Positions 59,034 to 64,000 of a stretch of 64,000 bases of DNA are shown here, in pieces. How positions within the stretch are numbered: the stretch's first letter is position 1; the number at the start of each line of letters is the position of its first letter. The notes under the pieces were generated by a model that did not search any database, had not been told where the DNA came from, and saw nothing but the letters and a program-made list of their open reading frames with translations. Location of the stretch: the NCBI GenBank assembly GCA_022702545.1, contig JAHRBC010000001.1, positions 1,302,001 through 1,366,000 on the forward strand, written 5' to 3'. The position numbers were made by a program, and so were the translations under genes. This DNA is from Phycomyces nitens (Eukaryota; Mucoromycota; Mucoromycetes; Mucorales; Phycomycetaceae).

Positions 59034-60251
59034 GTTTATAATTCAGGTACAGAAATGACGTATGTAAAAGAAAAGAGGGAAACTTTTATCTATCTATAAA
59101 AGAAATGGAAAACAAAAAGGAGAGAGAAAGAAAGCCAAGAATCGGTTTTTGTTTTTGTCTGTTGGACAGTCAAAAAGAGGCTTTCTGTAGGGGAAAGAAA
59201 AATAAATTACAGCAAATAAGATCAAGTCACCAATTTTTTTTTTATTTATTTTTTTATTTTTTTAGTTTCTTTAATAGTTTTTTTTTATACATATAAAATG
59301 ATACTTAAATGTCACGTGATTAACTCTATGCTTAATAGTTTACTGCACTAGACCAGCAGAACAAGCAGCAATAGCGAGCATTTTTATCTGCAAGCCAACA
59401 ATCGTTATTTTCAGCAAGGCAACAGAAAGTTGGTTCAGTCAGAATTACCTCTGGAGAACAAGAGAAAAATACATAATTGCTTTCGTCATCAATGTGGCTT
59501 ACACATCATTAGACACTAGTTTCTTTTGCTCACAATGAATATGTCCACTGTTGTTTCAAATTTGAAACACATGTATATTTTGTCTTTGGACTAAATCCAA
59601 ATTAAATTTGTATTATGGGGGTAGTCTTTAACAAAGATACAAACCAATGTTCTCTTGAATAATCTTTACAAATTCCTTTTTTACTTTACCGCAGAAACCC
59701 CAGCTAAACTCAGTCTCCAAAGCTTCCACTCGACTTGCAAATTACTAGAGGGCAACTAGACCAAGCACAATGCCCTTTTTTTATTTATTTAATATAAAAT
59801 CATTGCTCCCTCCAACTTTAATGTTCAGGAGAGTCCAGCCTATTTTTACATGTTTTTGTACCCTTGGATCCCTATTGATCTTTCAAATGATTTAGTCAAG
59901 CAAGAATTTAATAAGAAAAATATATATGTGTGTCTGGATTACCTTTCTTCTTTTATAGTGTCTTTTAGTACTTCCCAATGGCCTTTTATTGTGAATAGTT
60001 TATCGATATGGGCCATTTTCTCTCTCTCTCTCTCGCTATGTGATGTGGATCTATAGGAGTAAATAGGAGGTTTAGGGGATAAGAGGGCAGGTATTACTCG
60101 AAAATCAGCTCTTGTAGTAGTTCCCTTTTTATATACTCGTACATTTTATTGGACAATAATTGTGTATGGGCTACTGATTATTCAACGTTCTAATCTACCG
60201 TGTGTATACAGAGACATTTACTATTAAATATTTCAACTTACCAATTACTTA
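59034..60251. other. Upstream of eRF1; no gene seen
   Basis: AT-rich with a T-rich tract (59233-59286) and CT repeats near 60022. A TCACGTGA palindrome at 59312-59319 lies 280 bp upstream of the eRF1 start and is a possible bHLH site. Confidence 0.4.
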
Positions 60252-60824
60252 CTATACCATACTATAGCTCTCTCTCTTTTGACGATCTTTCCACAACTGG
60301 CCAACCTTGGCAATAGATGCCCAGTTGCCATGGCATCTGGTAAAGTCAATCCCATTGGCTTTGAGCAGATTTGCATGTCTAGCACAAATCATCTTCTTGT
60401 CTCTTTTCGGAATCGATCCCCATCTCGCACGAGGACCAAGGGCCTGGACAGAAGGAAGTCCAGCAAGCTGATCGCAAATAAGTGATGTACAGGTGTGAAG
60501 TTTTGATTTCTCGGCTCTGGTTACTTCAATACCAAGGTCTTGGCTTATCATCTTGATGATATGCCTCATGGTTATATCTTTGATATTAGAAACTGGTCTT
60601 CGGATAGAGTCGGTAGATATCTATTGAATCTCACATTAACCAATTACCCTTAAATATTTTGACCTACTCACATTTACTTCAACTTCTTGTGCGGATTCCA
60701 GTTTGGCCAAATTATTCTTGATACTGGTCATCTCAAGAAGTATCTGTTCTTGGCCTTTCTGCAGCCCAATAAGTGTTTCGTGTATGTCTTGAAGAAGCTG
60801 AATAACTGTGTCTGGATGGCTCAT
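60252..60824 (-). CDS. Coiled-coil orphan protein, 173 aa
   Basis: Two exons, 60824-60672 and 60620-60252, with a GT-AG intron of 51 bp that keeps frame. Residues ~1-48 (DTVIQLLQDIHETLIGLQKG, then ILLEMTSIKNNLAKLESAQE) form a heptad coiled coil. The C-terminal ~110 residues are basic with paired Cys and Trp (CHGNWASIAKVGQLWKDRQ). The pattern recalls small coiled-coil proteins found in multiple copies in Mucoromycota genomes. Function is unknown; DNA or RNA binding is only a guess from charge. Confidence 0.6.
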
Positions 60825-62929
60825 TTTTTAGAATTCGAGTTTAGAGAGAGAGAGAGATTTACAAAGAGAAAAAAAAAGGGATGTTTTGATACATTTGATA
60901 TTTTTATAATCCTTAGATATAACAGCTCCTGTCAATATTGTTTTTTATTTATTTAAATGACGATACTAAAAGACAAGATAATGCAAAAACCCATTTTCAA
61001 AGGAGTAATATCTCCGGGTAAATCTTAGGAGGCAAAGGTTCTCAAAAAAGAAAAGAAAAGAAGAAAGAACTGTTCTAGAGATTGTCGTATTACATTTATT
61101 TTGTATTGAGTTCCTTTTGCTTTTTTTTTTGAAAACCCTTGGGTGCCCGTTTCCATGACAATGGTAGCGGTAGCCCCAACTTCATTTACTACCTTTCAGC
61201 CATCGCGACGTCAAGTTGAATATATATATAAATGCTCATCACCCAAGCAACAGATTGCTATTGACAAGTCGAAATACTTGCTACACTGGGTAGTTTATGT
61301 TTGACCAAGTTTTTAGAATGGATAAAGAAAAAGAATTAATAATATTAAAGCATGTTGAAATATGGCGATTACGCTGATATATGATTATGGGAAATTGGTA
61401 CGCGATACATGAAAATATATAGTTTTGAGCTTTTTATAATAGGCATCCGATCAATTATTTAGAATATTTATAGCCAATTGACTAGTAAACGCAACTGGTT
61501 TCTTCAGCCTCTCTGATAATGGACTTGTATCTTCCTGACTCTCAGTCTACGCGCAATCTAGGATAAAACATTGTCTATTGTCATGGCTATTTGACGCGAG
61601 TTATTTGTAGTATAAACGCGGCAGATCAGTGAAACCCAACCCCACAATCCAGAGCGAATGATTTATCGGCTAATAAACTTGGCAGTGTTACACCCTGACA
61701 CATCAGGCATCCCTTTACGCTCGCTTAAAACTATAATTCAGAAAAGTGTTTGAATGAATAGAGATATAAAACGACTTTATGCTAATTTTTATATACGACA
61801 TACTCGAGCAATGTCTAGTAAGCTCTTTCGACAGTATATATATATAAATCATAAACCAATATAATATTTGGTAGGCTTAAACTGAGTAGAGATGATCGAT
61901 TGAGCTCAATTCTAAAATAATAATAATATGTATAGTGTTTAGAGTTGAAAAGCTATCAAATCATTTGGGTGTTCTTTAGTATCTTTACCATTGAACAAAG
62001 TGAAATTAGCCTAGTACTCGAATAAGACTTGCAGACTCACCATTTAATATAAATAGATCTCTAAAAACAATTGAACCCTTCTGGCCGTATATAGCAACAA
62101 GATTAGAAAAATAATATAATTGGATATACAACATCATAAAAAGGGTAGAAGAAAACCCGTAGATTATTATCTAGATTATCATCTCGATTATTAATTAACT
62201 ATCCAAGCCATACTTTGTTATAGAAACCACCTTGCCATGTCTCTTTCAATTTTAAATCTCTCTCAATTATTGTCCTATACAAGATATAAAAGAAAAATCA
62301 AAGTTCTCGGACTGATTAAAGTTTATGACGATGTTGGCAATCTACCTCACCTTAAAGTGCAAAGTACAATAAGCAACAAAAGCAAATTTTACTCTTGAAA
62401 AAAAATGCATTTATCAAGCATATTGAGAGCATTCCAAATGTATTATAATAGTGTGTTACGCTGTAGTCTTGTAGAAATTAAAACACACTATAGACATCAA
62501 GGTCCTTGGTGTGTAATTGGGTATTGAAAACAGAGGTTTGGTCAAAATTTATATTCCCAAGACTATCTTTATAAAGCTAATATAGGTCATCAAACGCGTT
62601 TTTAGACATCCTTTAATATTTCCCCATTAAACAATCGTGAGGCAATGATTTATTATTACATTTAGGGTTTGCTGAAACATTAGAGGGGATTCAATATGAT
62701 TTTTATGATTTTTATTTATACAATCCAAAAAGTAAACTTATCATGTTGCCATTATACAGTCCATTGGATTTTACAGATAATAAAATATAATCAGAATAAA
62801 AAAAAATATAGTCTAGTGGTTATATTTTGATGATCTTTGTTTGTGGTGTGTATTATATGTATAAAATTGTGCATTTAATGCGATTGAATTATAATAGGGG
62901 GGGCTGTTTTCATTAGGGGGCTAAATTTA
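60825..62929. other. Gene-poor region
   Basis: AT-rich with GA repeats (60843-60856) just upstream of the coiled-coil gene. No coding, RNA or mobile feature was recognised. Confidence 0.4.
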
Positions 62930-63198
62930 GGGGGTTTCACAATCTCTAAAAAATATATTTTGAGATTTAATTGTCAACCAATAATAATCAATATTTCTAA
63001 AGATCATTACATTATGTATTTTTAATTTTTAATTTTAATTTTATTGGATCCTATTTTTTCTGGTGACTCAAATTAGTATCATGATTGTTATGATTGTTAT
63101 TCTAAACAGCAAGATTGATTATAGAGATTATAATTTTAATTTTAATTTGCTTTTAATCACAGAAAATAAAAAATCATAAAGAAATGATGAAACCCCCC
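62930..63198. mobile_element. Small mariner-type MITE (269 bp), TA target site
   Basis: GGGGGTTTCA at 62930 is matched by TGAAACCCCCC ending at 63198. Each end is directly flanked by TA. Inner arms stay weakly similar (TTTCACAATCTCTAAA versus TTTCATCATTTCTTTA). The interior is AT-rich and non-coding. Confidence 0.55.
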
Positions 63199-63641
63199 TA
63201 TGCTGATGCTCTCAATGAATGTTTCGGACTTGATCAACAGCCAATAAGATCCAGCAACAATATACAAAACAATCGCCTCTTTAAAATATTTTTTATTTAA
63301 TTTTTTTTTATATACTTGGTGTCAACTGAGCAAAGGACATCGTGTTCTGTAATACAGATTAGGCATTATTTTTATCTGTTTCGAATCCTATTGAGCAATC
63401 AGAATCTATAAACTTTTTTTTTATTTTTTTATTTTTCATTTTTTTTATTTATTTTTTTATTTTTTATTTATTTTTATTTATTTTTTATTTATTTTTATTT
63501 ATTTAAATATCAGAATAGAAATTCAATCACAAAACATTCACTTTTTCTTCTTGCACTCCATCAAATGAACACTCAGACCAGTACGTCGAAGAATATAGAT
63601 ATAACCGTAACCACCATTCAATCTAATAAAGCGCTCTTCAG
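63199..63641. other. Low-complexity T-rich stretch
   Basis: TTTTTATTTATT runs (63412-63505) upstream of the right-edge exon. Confidence 0.5.
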
Positions 63642-63992
63642 ATACAATCAAGCGTAGATCAATTAAGCACTGGAATAAGGACAGTGTGAACGGTGGCCCA
63701 ACTTCTATCGAAATATTGATCACTTGGTTATGCAAGGAGGGAAACTATGGAAGATGGAAAGGAGGTGAAGCTCAGGGAATATCCAAAGAATCCCTGTGTT
63801 CAGAAATTAAAGCCAAGATGACTGAACATGGTATTAGCCACCGGCTAAACAGTGATATCAGAGGAAAAATACAACATTTGCAGGAAAAGTATCAGGATGC
63901 CCATCAGTTCCTTCACAAGACAGGCCAGGAAATCATTGACGGGTTACGGCAGAATGGAATGTCAGAAGAGAATATTGCCAAGACCATGAGAG
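63642..63992 (+). CDS. Partial SANT/Myb-like repeat-family protein (exon at right edge)
   Basis: An open frame follows an acceptor CTCTTCAG at 63641 and ends at a donor AGAG|GTAAGC (63993). It reads KHWNKDS...EILITWLCKEGNYGRWKGG, then LCSEIKAKMTEHGISHR, RGKIQHLQEKYQDAHQFLHKTGQEI and DGLRQNGM. The W-L-x(4)-G-N-Y-x-R-W-K-G and D-x-R-x-K-I-x-x-L-x-x-x-Y/F pattern is, from memory, that of a multi-copy Mucoromycota DNA-binding domain (SANT/Myb-like), often beside transposons. There is no in-frame ATG before the domain, so an upstream exon is missing or the copy is decayed. The rest lies beyond the window. Confidence 0.55.
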
Positions 63993-64000
63993 GTAAGCTT

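Overview
The window is nuclear DNA of a filamentous fungus, most likely Mucoromycota (order Mucorales-like). It is AT-rich. Its conserved genes carry many short GT-AG introns, typically 50-120 bp. It has tandem copies of large intronless F-box genes. It also carries mobile-element relics and zinc-finger gene families of a type I associate with this group. Species cannot be assigned from sequence alone.

Layout. 1-830: 5' half of an MFS drug/H+ antiporter gene that runs off the left edge. 2,400-9,900: an accessory, repeat-rich island. It holds two copies of a multi-exon gene encoding C2H2 zinc fingers plus a PD-(D/E)XK-type nuclease core. The left copy is broken by a deletion and by a poly(A)-tailed retroposed insertion carrying GC-rich double hairpins. 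The right copy is intact, 479 aa. Between the copies lie a large inverted pair of 10-bp minisatellites, a solo LTR with a 5-bp target duplication, and a 510-bp foldback MITE. DDE transposase relics lie on both sides. 10,089-17,492: three tandem F-box/LRR-like genes on the minus strand. 18,717-24,009: a 10-exon ABCC-type multidrug transporter (1,585 aa). 24,010-29,000: mostly gene-poor, with one relic of a zinc-knuckle mobile-element ORF. 29,025-30,580: RAE1 (mRNA export/spindle WD40 protein). 31,518-32,339: Ser-rich orphan. 32,340-37,934: gene-poor.

37,935-59,033 is a dense housekeeping block: a CD2BP2/Lin1-like U5 snRNP protein lacking the GYF domain; MPU1 (dolichol-P-mannose utilisation, 247 aa); a Tda10/D-glycerate-3-kinase-type P-loop kinase with a hydrophobic C-terminal tail; a PWWP-plus-TFIIS-N/IBD-like chromatin protein (521 aa); two small orphans; mitochondrial Hsp90 TRAP1 (699 aa, with an 11-nt microexon); a CLC chloride channel/transporter (886 aa, 13 exons); and translation termination factor eRF1 (439 aa, 5 exons). 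60,252-60,824 is a small coiled-coil orphan. At 63,642-64,000 an exon of a Mucoromycota-type SANT/Myb-like repeat-family protein runs toward the right edge.

The housekeeping genes show no functional clustering; they work in separate pathways (mRNA export, splicing, glycosylation, chromatin, mitochondrial folding, ion transport, termination). The most unusual content is the island at 2.4-9.9 kb. There a candidate DNA-targeting nuclease family has been duplicated, partly homogenised and invaded by several kinds of mobile DNA.
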